Shown here: in pieces, positions 9,422-18,642 of the stretch | How the letters are laid out: every line of letters starts with the position of its first letter | Position numbering within the stretch: the stretch's first letter is position 1 | NCBI RefSeq assembly: GCF_030326305.1 | Contig: NZ_JACAKB010000010.1 | Coordinates: 1-64,000, forward strand | Direction: 5' to 3' | Origin: Myroides odoratimimus | Lineage (GTDB): Bacteria > Bacteroidota > Bacteroidia > Flavobacteriales > Flavobacteriaceae | Length of the DNA: 64,000 nt | The notes under the pieces: model-generated | What the model saw: the letters and a program-made list of their open reading frames with translations, nothing else | Database searches by the model: none | Told to the model about the DNA's origin: nothing | Position numbers and translations under genes: made by a program

Positions 9422-9457
9422 AAAGGATACTAGTTATAATAAACACTAGTATCCTTT
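9422..9457. terminator. Bidirectional terminator between the ABC permease gene and accD
   Basis: A perfect 13-bp stem (9422-9434 with 9445-9457) has a 10-base loop, with an A-run on the left and a T-run on the right, so it can work on both strands. It sits between two convergent genes. Confidence 0.9.
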
Positions 9458-9480
9458 TTTATATAAGACCTGAGGTATTA

Positions 9481-10335
9481 TTATCTCATAGGTCTATTTA
9501 AGATCAAATCTAAGTATTGATTTACATTCTTTTTCAGATCTTTTCTGTGTGTAATGAAATCAAGGAATCCATGTTCTAGTAAGAACTCAGAAGTTTGGAA
9601 ACCTTCAGGTAAGTCTTTACCTGTTGTATCTTTTACAATACGTGGACCTGCGAAACCAATTAATGCACCTGGTTCAGCTATATTGATATCACCTAACATA
9701 GCGAAAGAAGCTGATATACCACCTGTTGTAGGATCTGTACATAGTGAAATGTATGGAATTTTAGCATCACTTAATTGAGCTAATTTAGCAGATGTTTTTG
9801 CCATTTGCATTAATGAAAAACCTGCCTCCATCATACGAGCTCCACCTGATTTTGAAATCATTAAGAACGGTATGTTGTTTTTTAATGAATAGTCTATTCC
9901 ACGAGCGATTTTTTCTCCTACTACCGATCCCATAGAACCTCCAATAAAAGCAAAATCCATCGCAGCAACTACTAATTTTTCTCCTTTTGATTGACCAACA
10001 GCGACTTTAACAGCATCTTTTAATTGTGTTTTAGTCATTGCTTCTTTTAAACGATCTACATACTTTTTAGTATCTTCAAATTTCAAAATATCTTTTGAAG
10101 AAAGGCTTTTGGCTATTTCTTTGTAGTCGTTGTTGTCAAAAAGAATTTCAAAATATTCTTTACTACCAATACGAACGTGATATCCATCTTCTGGACTCAC
10201 CCATAAATTTTGTTCTAACTGATCTTGATCAATTATCTTTCCAGTAGGAGATTTATACCACAATCCTTTTGGAATATCTTTTTTGTCTTCTGTTGGCGTC
10301 TGAATACCTTTTTCTTTCCTTTTAAACCAAGCCAT
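9481..10335 (-). CDS. accD: Acetyl-CoA carboxylase carboxyltransferase subunit beta
   Basis: A 284-residue carboxyltransferase beta subunit. With AccA it moves the carboxyl group from carboxybiotin to acetyl-CoA, the first committed step of fatty acid synthesis. The crotonase-like fold region carries [18 protein letters not shown] and [16 protein letters not shown]. The N-terminal segment (residues 1-70) aligns by eye with the zinc-ribbon part of E. coli AccD, but all four zinc-binding Cys are absent; the segment reads [14 protein letters not shown] and then [12 protein letters not shown] believe this is common in Bacteroidetes. It lies 44 bases after fbaA on the same strand and may share its transcript. 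Confidence 0.95.
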   Translation of the reverse strand: MAWFKRKEKGIQTPTEDKKDIPKGLWYKSPTGKIIDQDQLEQNLWVSPEDGYHVRIGSKEYFEILFDNNDYKEIAKSLSSKDILKFEDTKKYVDRLKEAMTKTQLKDAVKVAVGQSKGEKLVVAAMDFAFIGGSMGSVVGEKIARGIDYSLKNNIPFLMISKSGGARMMEAGFSLMQMAKTSAKLAQLSDAKIPYISLCTDPTTGGISASFAMLGDINIAEPGALIGFAGPRIVKDTTGKDLPEGFQTSEFLLEHGFLDFITHRKDLKKNVNQYLDLILNRPMR

Positions 10336-10379
10336 AAAATGTTTCTTTTGTTTATACTAATTTGAAAGCAAGGGGGGAA

Positions 10380-11447
10380 TTATAACGTATTTACGTTATT
10401 TAAATCTTCAAAAGCTTGTTCTAGTCTAGCGATTAAAGTTAATTCTCCTTGTCTAACCCATGCTCTTGGATCATAATACTTCTTATTAGGAATATCTGAA
10501 CCTTCTGGGTTACCTATTTGAGTTTTTAAATAGTCTATTTTTGAAGACATATAGTCTCTAATTCCTTCTGTGTAGGCAAACTGAGTATCTGTATCGATAT
10601 TCATTTTGATTACACCGTAGCTAATAGCTTCTCTGATTTCTTCTACAGAAGAACCTGATCCACCATGGAAAACGAAGTCTACAGGATTGTGTCCTAAGTT
10701 ATGTTTCTTAGCCACATATTCTTGAGAATTTTTAAGAATGATAGGAGTAAGCTTTACGTTACCTGGTTTGTAAACACCGTGTACGTTTCCAAAAGAAGCA
10801 GCGATAGTAAATCTAGGACTTACTTTAGATAATTCTTCATAAGCGTAATCTACTTCATCAGGTTGAGTGTATAATCTAGACGAATCTACATCTGTATTAT
10901 CTACCCCATCTTCTTCTCCACCAGTTATTCCTAATTCTATTTCTAATGTCATACCTAGTTTGTCCATGCGTTCTAAGTATTTTTTAGAAATCTCGATATT
11001 TTCTTTAATTGGTTCCTCTGATAAGTCAATCATATGTGAACTAAATAGAGGTTTACCATATTGTTTCATATGTTCTTCACCAGCTTCTAATAAACCATCT
11101 ATCCAAGGTAATAGTTTTTTTGCACAGTGGTCTGTATGTAGAATAACAGCTACTCCATAAGCTTCTGCTAATGCATGTACGTGTTTTGCTCCTGCAACAG
11201 CTCCTATGATAGCTGATTTTTGATTATCATTTGACAACCCTTTACCTGCCATAAAAGATGCTCCTCCATTTGAAAACTGAATAATCACTGGAGAGTTTAA
11301 TTTAGCAGCCGTCTCTAATACAGCATTGATAGTACTTGAACTAGTTACATTTACTGCTGGTAGTGCAAAACCTTTCTCTTTTGCATATCTAAAAATCTCT
11401 TGAACTTGGTCGCCAAAAGCAACTCCTGGTTTAATATTATGAGCCAT
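10380..11447 (-). CDS. fbaA: Class II fructose-bisphosphate aldolase
   Basis: A 355-residue zinc-dependent aldolase of the long class IIA (E. coli FbaA) type, cleaving fructose 1,6-bisphosphate to dihydroxyacetone phosphate and glyceraldehyde 3-phosphate. Visible motifs include the zinc-ligand region VILHTDHCAKK, the EEHM and EIELGITGGEEDGVD stretches, and DFVFHGGSGSS for phosphate binding. Length matches the subfamily. It has its own -7 box and lies upstream of accD. Confidence 0.97.
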   Translation of the reverse strand: MAHNIKPGVAFGDQVQEIFRYAKEKGFALPAVNVTSSSTINAVLETAAKLNSPVIIQFSNGGASFMAGKGLSNDNQKSAIIGAVAGAKHVHALAEAYGVAVILHTDHCAKKLLPWIDGLLEAGEEHMKQYGKPLFSSHMIDLSEEPIKENIEISKKYLERMDKLGMTLEIELGITGGEEDGVDNTDVDSSRLYTQPDEVDYAYEELSKVSPRFTIAASFGNVHGVYKPGNVKLTPIILKNSQEYVAKKHNLGHNPVDFVFHGGSGSSVEEIREAISYGVIKMNIDTDTQFAYTEGIRDYMSSKIDYLKTQIGNPEGSDIPNKKYYDPRAWVRQGELTLIARLEQAFEDLNNVNTL

Positions 11448-11469
11448 AGTTGTGTGTTTAAATTTTGTA

Positions 11470-11477
11470 CAAAAATA
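11470..11477 (-). promoter_or_regulatory. -7 box of the fbaA promoter
   Basis: The minus strand reads TATTTTTG (TAnnTTTG consensus), 22 bases before the fbaA ATG. The leader that follows is A/C-rich (AAACACACAACT) with no Shine-Dalgarno sequence. Confidence 0.6.
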
Positions 11478-11493
11478 CTAATTATTATTTGAA

Positions 11494-14061
11494 TTAGAAT
11501 GGATAATTAATTCCAACGTTTAAGACTGATTCTTTTAAGCTAAACTCCTTGAACCATTTTCGACCTTTATCTTGTGCAGGATTATATGTTTTGAATCCCA
11601 TATCTAATCTGAATACAAAGAAACTAAAATCATACCTTAATCCTAGTCCCGATGCTACTGCCATATCTTTTAATGAAGAAATGCCGTTAAAGGTATAGGT
11701 ATTATCTTTAATATCATCAAATACATTCCAAATATTTGAAGCATCTACGAAAAGGGCTCCATACCATTTTCCTCCAATATTAAAACGATATTCAGTACTG
11801 AAGAACAATTTCATATTTGCTTCGTTAAAATCATTGATTCCACCACTTCGTCCAGGACCTAAACGATATGACTGCCATCCTCTATTGTCATTTGATCCTC
11901 CTGAATAGTAACTTCTTGTGAATGGAATAGAGTTAGAGTTGCCATAAGGGATTGCTAGACCAGCAAAAGCTCGCATTGCGACAACACGTTTTTTACCTAA
12001 ATCAAAGTACTTAACGAAGTCTACCTCGGTTTTTACATATTGAGAGAACTCCACATCCATTATTGTCTTTTTTCCTGTCGGACCAACTTTAGAACTAGTG
12101 TTCTGCATTAAAAGATTCATAAGGCCACCTGCAGACTCTACTTTTGCTTTTAGTGTATAAAAACTATTGTCTAACAGGTTAGTTCTAGTTGTATTTGTAA
12201 AGGTAAGATTGCTCGCTATAATTAAGTTGTTTTCAGATAAGCGTACTCGTCTTTCTTCTATACTTCTAATCTCTTGATGATCTTGAGCAGAGATACCTAG
12301 AGGATTATTTGTATCTAAAGCATCTTTTATAAATAGGTTACTCCCTCCCTCAGCTATTGTTAGATTACCATTTTGATCATAATAGTCTGGGTTGATGTTA
12401 CTATAGTTTTTAGATAAATCATTTAATCTGGTATAAGACGATTTATAGACACTAAAGTAGTTACTAGGGTTTGTGTTTCTAATGTATTGAATGTTAGCTA
12501 AGTCTACACTGAAGCTATTTCTTCTAGACGGTAACCACGTATAGTTTATAATGGCTGTTAAACTGTTTTTATCTAGTCCAATATTTTTTTGTTTAGTATG
12601 GCCAAAACTCATAGAAGTAGTTGGTAGCATACTTTTAGGAATAAACCTTTCTGTTTTTATAGGAAATAATAATCGAGGAAAAGTTAATTTAATATCCCCT
12701 CCATATTCTGTTACATTGAAGAACACATCATTTGGATTACTCATTTGGCGAGAAGATCCTAATGATCCTTTTAAATTTATTTCTAATATTTCAGCTCCTT
12801 TAAAAACATTTCTAAATAATAAACCCATACTACCACCGATTCCGAAATCTTGAATATTAGAGTGAGTAACATCAAAGGAAGGGTTAAAAGTCATTTTTTT
12901 ACGAGATGTCAAGTAGATATTACTGATCAATGATTGACCAGTAGTATCTCTTTTATCTTCTACATACTCAATAACTGGGTAGTTAAAAGTACGCAGATTA
13001 CTAATAGAGCGAGATGTCAATACCCTTCTGAAATCACTAAAAGTACTACCTTTCGTAATAAAAATAGCATCTGTAAGTGCCTTCGGCTTATACTGAAGTT
13101 TTGTAGAGCTATAAATATTAAAATTGTTATAGTGGATACTATCTAAGACGTATTCTTTGTTTTTAGAACTATTATCTGTGAAGATATTTACATCACTAAT
13201 AGTATATATTTTAAAAGGAACTTCTTTTAATGTATCACCAGATTTTATTGTTCTTGGGTCAATGATTAGCTCTATATTAGCTCTGTTTTTTTTATTGATG
13301 ATAGTATCTACTTCATAGCGAATATTTAATTCTTGAAAGTAATATGCTCCATTATCTCTAAACTCTGTCGCTAATCTTTTTCGTTCTTCTTCGAAATTTT
13401 TAACGTCAAATACTGTATTGTTCTTGATTTTAGATTTTGAAAGAGACTTCAGATATAAATCTTCTAAGGCTTTCGTACTAATATTAGAGTTAATACTATC
13501 TATAATATAAGGTTCACCTGTAGTAATACTATAGGTGTTTTTTACTTTTTTTACTCCAGTAGTATCTAACTGAGTTGTGATTTTTGTGTCAAAAAAACCT
13601 TTGTTGAAGTAATAGTTTTTTAAACGAACTTTAGATTTATTTGTTCTCAGACTATCATATAAAGCAGGCGCTTCTCCTGTTTTTAATAGGAAGTTATTGA
13701 TTCCAGATATAACAAAAGATTCTCCTAAACGGTCAACTTGTTTTTTAGAAAGAATCCCCTCCATTAGCTTTTCTTTACCAGGATGTTCTTTTAGCCATAC
13801 TTGGTATAATGAATCAGCATTTGGTTTTGCAAGATTGTATAAGTACAGTCTTAACCTCATATTAGTCATAGGAAAAGTACTGTTCGGATGTTGGTATAGC
13901 TGAGCTATAACCTCTTCTTTAGATATTTTTTTACCATTTTCAAGAATGGTGTTCTCCATTAATAGAGCTCGATCATTTGGAACCTGCTCAGTGATAGAGC
14001 ATGCAAAAAAACTTATGCTCATTAATAGAAATAGTAGTATTTTTGGTAAAAATCTGCTCAA
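11494..14061 (-). CDS. tamL: TamL-type outer-membrane BamA/Omp85 lipoprotein
   Basis: An 855-residue protein with a lipoprotein signal (hydrophobic stretch, then FFAC with Cys at about residue 21). A POTRA-like region follows (about residues 120-330), then a C-terminal 16-strand Omp85 barrel with YYSGGSNDNRGWQSYRLGPG (the RGY/RGW surface-loop motif) and the final strand ending in GINYPF. Bacteroidetes TamL is the lipidated relative of TamA, which inserts or exports outer-membrane components together with TamB. tamB is not adjacent here. It is divergent from the methyltransferase gene with a 39-base gap containing its promoter. Confidence 0.88.
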   Translation of the reverse strand: MSRFLPKILLFLLMSISFFACSITEQVPNDRALLMENTILENGKKISKEEVIAQLYQHPNSTFPMTNMRLRLYLYNLAKPNADSLYQVWLKEHPGKEKLMEGILSKKQVDRLGESFVISGINNFLLKTGEAPALYDSLRTNKSKVRLKNYYFNKGFFDTKITTQLDTTGVKKVKNTYSITTGEPYIIDSINSNISTKALEDLYLKSLSKSKIKNNTVFDVKNFEEERKRLATEFRDNGAYYFQELNIRYEVDTIINKKNRANIELIIDPRTIKSGDTLKEVPFKIYTISDVNIFTDNSSKNKEYVLDSIHYNNFNIYSSTKLQYKPKALTDAIFITKGSTFSDFRRVLTSRSISNLRTFNYPVIEYVEDKRDTTGQSLISNIYLTSRKKMTFNPSFDVTHSNIQDFGIGGSMGLLFRNVFKGAEILEINLKGSLGSSRQMSNPNDVFFNVTEYGGDIKLTFPRLLFPIKTERFIPKSMLPTTSMSFGHTKQKNIGLDKNSLTAIINYTWLPSRRNSFSVDLANIQYIRNTNPSNYFSVYKSSYTRLNDLSKNYSNINPDYYDQNGNLTIAEGGSNLFIKDALDTNNPLGISAQDHQEIRSIEERRVRLSENNLIIASNLTFTNTTRTNLLDNSFYTLKAKVESAGGLMNLLMQNTSSKVGPTGKKTIMDVEFSQYVKTEVDFVKYFDLGKKRVVAMRAFAGLAIPYGNSNSIPFTRSYYSGGSNDNRGWQSYRLGPGRSGGINDFNEANMKLFFSTEYRFNIGGKWYGALFVDASNIWNVFDDIKDNTYTFNGISSLKDMAVASGLGLRYDFSFFVFRLDMGFKTYNPAQDKGRKWFKEFSLKESVLNVGINYPF

Positions 14062-14083
14062 AGTAGTATAGTCAATTTTCAGT

Positions 14084-14091
14084 CAAAAATA
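14084..14091 (-). promoter_or_regulatory. -7 box of the tamL promoter
   Basis: The minus strand reads TATTTTTG, 22 bases before the tamL start, in the 39-base divergent intergenic region. The -33 element would lie inside the start of the methyltransferase gene. Confidence 0.5.
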
Positions 14092-14100
14092 CAGTTTTTT

Positions 14101-14835
14101 ATGGTTACGAAAAACCAAATCAAATTAATTAAGAGTTTACATCAGAAAAAATATAGAAAAGAACACCAACTTTTTATTGCAGAAGGTGTTAAGGTGATTG
14201 GAGAATTAGTTAAATCTTCTCTGGTTTTAGAACATATATATTGCACAGAGGAGCTTCACTTTAATGTTCCACAGTCTAAGGTTTCTATTATTAGCAAAGA
14301 GGATTTAAAAAAAATGTCTGCTCTGAGTACTACTTCTAATTGTTTGGCTGTATTTCATTGTACGGAACAAGAACCTGTAGATTATAGTGATCTCATCGTT
14401 GCTTTAGATGATATTAGAGATCCCGGAAACTTAGGTACTATTATACGATTATGTGATTGGTTTGGTATTAAACATATTGTTTGTACTAACGAAACAGTAG
14501 ATGTATATAACCCTAAGGTTGTACAAGCTACTATGGGGTCTATTGCACGTGTTAATCTTGTTTATGGAGATTTAGCTGAATTAATTCGAGAGGGAGGAGA
14601 GCTTCCGATTTATGGAACGTTTATGGATGGTGATAATATCTATCAGAAAACAGTAGAGAATAAAGGAATTATCATCATGGGAAATGAAGCTAATGGCATT
14701 AGCGCTACTATAGAAAGTTTAGTGACAGAGAGAATAGCTATTCCGCGTTATGGAAATCTACAACAGACAGAAAGTTTAAATGTTGCCATGGCAGCCTCTA
14801 TTGTATTAAGTGAATTTAGAAGACATAATTTTTAA
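14101..14835 (+). CDS. SpoU/TrmH-family RNA 2'-O-methyltransferase
   Basis: A 244-residue SPOUT methyltransferase. The three family motifs are clear: motif 1 NLGTIIR at 110-116, motif 2 IIMGNEANGI at 191-200 and motif 3 IPRYGNLQQTESLNVAMAA ending at 232, which form the trefoil knot that binds S-adenosylmethionine. A short N-terminal substrate-binding domain (residues 1-85, LIKSLHQKKYRKEHQLFIAEG) is typical of 23S rRNA methyltransferases of this family. The exact nucleotide target (rRNA or tRNA) cannot be told from sequence. It is divergent from tamL and convergent with porT. Confidence 0.93.
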   Translation: MVTKNQIKLIKSLHQKKYRKEHQLFIAEGVKVIGELVKSSLVLEHIYCTEELHFNVPQSKVSIISKEDLKKMSALSTTSNCLAVFHCTEQEPVDYSDLIVALDDIRDPGNLGTIIRLCDWFGIKHIVCTNETVDVYNPKVVQATMGSIARVNLVYGDLAELIREGGELPIYGTFMDGDNIYQKTVENKGIIIMGNEANGISATIESLVTERIAIPRYGNLQQTESLNVAMAASIVLSEFRRHNF

Positions 14836-14842
14836 TAGCATA

Positions 14843-14874
14843 AAAAAAGGGAACTTATTTAAGTTCCCTTTTTT
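14843..14874. terminator. Bidirectional terminator between the methyltransferase gene and porT
   Basis: A perfect 14-bp stem (14843-14856 with 14861-14874) has an ATTT loop and A/T-runs on both sides. The genes on either side are convergent. Confidence 0.9.
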
Positions 14875-14884
14875 ATATCTGTTT

Positions 14885-15682
14885 TTAATGAAAGGTAAAG
14901 TTGACAAATATTCCTCTAGATTTCATAGATTCGATATTTCCAGTCCACGGACTTTGTGCATTTTTATCTCTGATTAATTCATCATTAATTCCGAATACCC
15001 CTCTAATAGAAGGCGAGAATTTAAAATATTCAAAATAAATATCTACTCCAACTCCGATTTCATAGTTAGCTGTAAGTTTCTCTACTCTCCAGACTCCTTC
15101 ATAGTTATCACTATCTACTTTATTATTACTTCCTAAGTTTAAGTCTAAAGAAAAACCTCCTAAGACATAAGGACGTATATTTCCAGTTCTCAAAGCAGAG
15201 AATTTTAATAATAAAGGGAAGTGTAGGTATGTAGCACTAGTTGATTTTACAGAGGAGTTGTTTAGTTCATATTCTGAAGGCTCTAGATTATTGTGCTGTG
15301 TGGCATAATAATCATAGATAAGTGCTCTAGGAAATGATAGTTCTCTTTTAGCATACGTTAACCCTGGTTCAAAACGCAAGTCTAAATGTTCCATGATACG
15401 CAAATTCCCTACAAGACCTACATTGAAGCCCATAGATGACTTAACTTGAATTTCAGTATAGTCATTAGGATATTTTTCTTTTAGTGCTTGTAGTTTGTGA
15501 TAATAGTCTGCGTTATAATCAAACTTGTAATTGTATGAATTAACTCCTAAGTAATAACCCCAATGTACACGTTGTTTGTCCCACTCTCTTTTGTTAAGCA
15601 TGGGGTTTCTACCGAATATCCATTGCCCATAAGATTGTGAGCTAACGAATAGGATTAAAAAAAATACAATTAGTCTTTTCAT
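14885..15682 (-). CDS. porT: Type IX secretion protein PorT
   Basis: A 265-residue protein with a signal peptide (MKRLIVFFLILFVSSQSYGQ) and an outer-membrane beta-barrel pattern of alternating hydrophobic strands. PorT is an outer-membrane barrel of the type IX secretion machinery that exports proteins with C-terminal sorting domains. Identification rests on overall sequence likeness, size and the position right after ubiE, an arrangement I recall as common in Bacteroidetes. I start it at the ATG at 15682, because the in-frame ATG at 15712 lies inside ubiE and the signal peptide begins at 15682. The gap to ubiE is a single base, so the two are co-transcribed. Confidence 0.88.
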   Translation of the reverse strand: MKRLIVFFLILFVSSQSYGQWIFGRNPMLNKREWDKQRVHWGYYLGVNSYNYKFDYNADYYHKLQALKEKYPNDYTEIQVKSSMGFNVGLVGNLRIMEHLDLRFEPGLTYAKRELSFPRALIYDYYATQHNNLEPSEYELNNSSVKSTSATYLHFPLLLKFSALRTGNIRPYVLGGFSLDLNLGSNNKVDSDNYEGVWRVEKLTANYEIGVGVDIYFEYFKFSPSIRGVFGINDELIRDKNAQSPWTGNIESMKSRGIFVNFTFH

Positions 15683-15683
15683 A

Positions 15684-16412
15684 TTATTTAGAAGATGAAT
15701 ATATCGTAGCAATTCCCATTGTTTGTGGAAGATGCTTTACATCTTTAAACCCAACTTTTCTTAAAATATTGTTTAAAGCTTCTCCAAAAGGGAAATTTTT
15801 TGCAGAGTCCGATAAATACTTATAGGCTTTTTGGTCTTTAGAGAACAATTTACCCATGAATGGCATCACATTCTGTGTATAGAAGAAATATCCTTGCTTA
15901 AACGGAAATTTAGTAGGAACAGAAGTTTCTAGAATAACGAAGATTCCTCCTGGTTTTAATACGCGAAGTATTTCTGATAATCCCTTTTCTAAGTCCTCGA
16001 AGTTTCGAATACCAAAACCTACTGTGATAGCATCAAAAGTGTTATCTTCAAATGGTAAATTTTCAGAGTCTCCCTGTACCATTTCTATTCTGTTATCTAG
16101 GTTTAGTGCTTTGATCTTTTGTTTACCTACTTCTAGCATTCCAGCTGATAAATCTAATCCAGTGATTTTAGCTGCCTCTGTTTTTGAAAGTAAAATAGCT
16201 AAATCTCCCGTACCAGTAGCAATGTCTAATATTGTATTTGGTTTTTGTTCAGATACTAATTTTAATACTTTGCGTCTCCATCCTTGATCAGTACCAAGAG
16301 AAATCATTCTATTTAAGTTATCATAATTGCCAGAAATAGTGTCAAACATTTGTTCGACTTGTTGTTTCTTGCCTAATTCAGATCCTTCGTATGGAGTAAT
16401 ATTTTTTGACAT
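15684..16412 (-). CDS. ubiE: Demethylmenaquinone methyltransferase UbiE/MenG
   Basis: A 242-residue class I SAM-dependent methyltransferase doing the final C-methylation of menaquinone. The SAM-binding motif ILDIATGTGDLA is near residue 60, and the family signatures TVGFGIRNFEDLEKGLSE and RVLKPGGIFVILE follow around 130-160. Length matches UbiE/MenG. Bacteroidetes make menaquinone and not ubiquinone, so MenG is the functional name. It is first in a two-gene unit with porT and has its own -7 box. Confidence 0.96.
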   Translation of the reverse strand: MSKNITPYEGSELGKKQQVEQMFDTISGNYDNLNRMISLGTDQGWRRKVLKLVSEQKPNTILDIATGTGDLAILLSKTEAAKITGLDLSAGMLEVGKQKIKALNLDNRIEMVQGDSENLPFEDNTFDAITVGFGIRNFEDLEKGLSEILRVLKPGGIFVILETSVPTKFPFKQGYFFYTQNVMPFMGKLFSKDQKAYKYLSDSAKNFPFGEALNNILRKVGFKDVKHLPQTMGIATIYSSSK

Positions 16413-16428
16413 TGTATTTTATTTTTGA

Positions 16429-16436
16429 CAAATATA
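16429..16436 (-). promoter_or_regulatory. -7 box of the ubiE-porT promoter
   Basis: The minus strand reads TATATTTG, 16 bases before the ubiE ATG, an exact TAnnTTTG match. Confidence 0.6.
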
Positions 16437-16541
16437 ATTATTAAAAGCTAAATGAGAAGTTTCGTTTTGTGTCAAAATGAAGAATAAATATTTTTTAAAT
16501 AAGGAAGTAGATAAAGTCACGTTCAATTGTTTAAAAAAAGA

Positions 16542-16565
16542 AAACCTGAGCGTATGCTCAGGTTT
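16542..16565 (-). terminator. Terminator of the acetyltransferase gene
   Basis: A perfect 10-bp stem (16542-16551 with 16556-16565) has a four-base loop. On the minus strand it is followed by TTTTCTTTTTTT. It lies 12 bases beyond the stop at 16578. Confidence 0.88.
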
Positions 16566-16577
16566 GTCTGTATGAGA

Positions 16578-17138
16578 TTAAATATACATGTGGTAGTATT
16601 CTCCACCTGCAAACTCTAATTGGTTTCCTTGTTTAAATCCTAGTCGAGAATAAAGTTTCATCGCATTAGGGTTTTCTAAATCTACAATTAGTCCTACTTG
16701 TTTATGACCTTGTGACTTAGCATAGTCTACAGCATGTTTCAGTAAGTGACTTCCTACTCCTTTACCTTGTACTTTTGGAGATACAGCTACAGTATCTAAG
16801 TAGTATTCTCCACCAGCAGTTTCTGGTTCAGGTATCATGTCATTATTATATTGTTGCTTCATTAGCTCTAGTACAGGCTCTCTTAACGTGATGAAATCAT
16901 CTCCGTTATATCCAGTAATAGAACCTACGATATCCCCCTCTTCATCTATCGCTACGAAAGTGTTTTCATAACTATATAAGTTACCTGGTTTACGGAACAT
17001 AATAGTTAGAAAGTTAATAGCTTCTTCTATGTCTTCTTTTTGAATAAATGTGAAGACAATATCTTCCATTGCTTGTAGCATTAATTCTGGAACTACGTCG
17101 TAATCTTCTCTTTTTGCAGGTCTAATTGTATAATGCAT
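16578..17138 (-). CDS. GNAT-family N-acetyltransferase
   Basis: A 186-residue protein with the GNAT fold. The acetyl-CoA binding motif A is seen as VAVSPKVQGKGVGSHLLKHA around residues 123-142 (the QGKGVG pyrophosphate loop), followed by LIVDLENPNAMKLYSRLGFK, the motif B region common to GNATs. It transfers an acetyl group from acetyl-CoA to an amine, but the substrate (small molecule or protein) cannot be inferred. It is a single-gene unit with its own -7 box and terminator. Confidence 0.92.
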   Translation of the reverse strand: MHYTIRPAKREDYDVVPELMLQAMEDIVFTFIQKEDIEEAINFLTIMFRKPGNLYSYENTFVAIDEEGDIVGSITGYNGDDFITLREPVLELMKQQYNNDMIPEPETAGGEYYLDTVAVSPKVQGKGVGSHLLKHAVDYAKSQGHKQVGLIVDLENPNAMKLYSRLGFKQGNQLEFAGGEYYHMYI

Positions 17139-17159
17139 TTTTCTTAATTTGAATTAGTA

Positions 17160-17167
17160 CAAAGGTA
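17160..17167 (-). promoter_or_regulatory. -7 box of the acetyltransferase promoter
   Basis: The minus strand reads TACCTTTG, 21 bases before the ATG at 17138. No -33 TTTG is seen at the expected spacing. Confidence 0.55.
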
Positions 17168-17193
17168 AGAAAGTTTAAGAGAACTCTAGATTA

Positions 17194-18642
17194 TTACTGA
17201 TGTGCTCTTCGTTCATTTATTTTATCCCATTCTTCAGATGCATTCTCTATACCTATTTTATTAGGTTCGAATATAGGATCTTTTCCCTCTTTGCGTTGTG
17301 TTACATAATCTTTTAATGCTTTTAGAGCAGGCTTTCTTAAAATAAATATAGCAATGATATTAATCCACGCCATAGCTCCCACACCGATGTCACCGATTCC
17401 CCATGCTATGCTTGGTTCACTAGTAGAGGCAAAGAATACAATGCTTAATATGATGATACGCATTCCCCATCTAAGAACTATGTTTTTCTTTTTACTTAAG
17501 TACTCAAAGTTGGATTCAGCGATGAATACGTAAGACATAGCAGTGGTAATAGCAAAGAATGTTAGTGCTATAGCGATGAATTGAGAAGCGAATACAGGAA
17601 AATGTGTAGCTACAGCTTTTACCGTATAAGCAGCTCCTGCTTCTACACCTGGCATATTTTCTACTATATAAGTTCCTGACTCATCTATCACATTATACGA
17701 ATTCGTAAATAAGATCATTAAAGCCGTAGCTGTACATACGAATAGTGTATCTACATAAACAGAGAAAGCTTGTACTAATCCTTGTTTTACAGGGTGAGAT
17801 GTCTCTGACGCAGCAGCAGCATGTGGTGCTGTACCTTGCCCTGCTTCATTAGAGTATATCCCTCTTTTTACTCCCCATGCGATAGCAGCACCGAAGACTC
17901 CACTAAATGCTGATTCTAGATTGAAGGCCGATTTGAATATTAAAGCAAAGATGTGTGGCACTTCTTGTATATTTAATCCTATAATAAATATAGCCATTAT
18001 GATATATGCACTTGCCATAAAGGGTACAATAACCTGAGCTATTAATCCCATTTTTTTTGCTCCACCAAATACTGCAAATCCTAAGAATAAACAAATACCA
18101 ATCCCACTAACCCAAGTAGGGATAGAGAATGCAGAATGCATACTTACAGCGATACTATTACTTTGGATACTCGGTAAGAATAGACCACAGCTGATTAAGG
18201 TTACGATAGAAAAGAAGAGAGCAAAAGCTTTGCTTTTCATTCCTTTTTCTATGTAGAAAGCCGGTCCTCCTACATATTGACCATTTTTATCTACTTTGTA
18301 AATCTGTGCTAATGTAGATTCTATAAAAGCAGATGCACTTCCTAAAAAAGCAATAGCCCACATCCAGAAGATAGCTCCAGGACCTCCTGCCGCGATAGCT
18401 GTAGCTACTCCTACAATATTTCCTACTCCTACACGCCCCGCGATAGCCATACTAAATGCTTGGAAGGGACTCACGCCTTTGTCAGAGGAACTTTCTGTAA
18501 AAAGTAATTTCACCATATGGCGAAAATATCTAATTTGTACAAAGCCTGTTGTAATTGTAAAATAAAGTCCTGCTAACAGACAGAGCGCGATAAAAATGTT
18601 AGACCAAATTAAGTCATTTAGTAATTTAATAGTTTCTTCCAT
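17194..18642 (-). CDS. Sodium:alanine/glycine symporter (AGCS family)
   Basis: A 482-residue inner-membrane transporter with about 10-11 hydrophobic segments, importing alanine or glycine with Na+. Family motifs include GRVGVGNIVGVATAIAAGGP near residue 70 and the downstream AWGVKRGIYSNEAGQGTAPHAAA stretch (about 257-280), both signatures of the AGCS family. The charged C-terminal tail (RKEGKDPIFEPNK) is cytoplasmic. The 5' leader is unusually CA-rich (ACACACAACA repeats) and no TAnnTTTG box was found nearby, so its promoter is unclear. Confidence 0.94.
   Translation of the reverse strand: MEETIKLLNDLIWSNIFIALCLLAGLYFTITTGFVQIRYFRHMVKLLFTESSSDKGVSPFQAFSMAIAGRVGVGNIVGVATAIAAGGPGAIFWMWAIAFLGSASAFIESTLAQIYKVDKNGQYVGGPAFYIEKGMKSKAFALFFSIVTLISCGLFLPSIQSNSIAVSMHSAFSIPTWVSGIGICLFLGFAVFGGAKKMGLIAQVIVPFMASAYIIMAIFIIGLNIQEVPHIFALIFKSAFNLESAFSGVFGAAIAWGVKRGIYSNEAGQGTAPHAAAASETSHPVKQGLVQAFSVYVDTLFVCTATALMILFTNSYNVIDESGTYIVENMPGVEAGAAYTVKAVATHFPVFASQFIAIALTFFAITTAMSYVFIAESNFEYLSKKKNIVLRWGMRIIILSIVFFASTSEPSIAWGIGDIGVGAMAWINIIAIFILRKPALKALKDYVTQRKEGKDPIFEPNKIGIENASEEWDKINERRAHQ

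Noticed and set aside
15683-15712. Upstream start of porT within ubiE
   Set aside because: The signal peptide starts at 15682, and the extra residues would spoil it.
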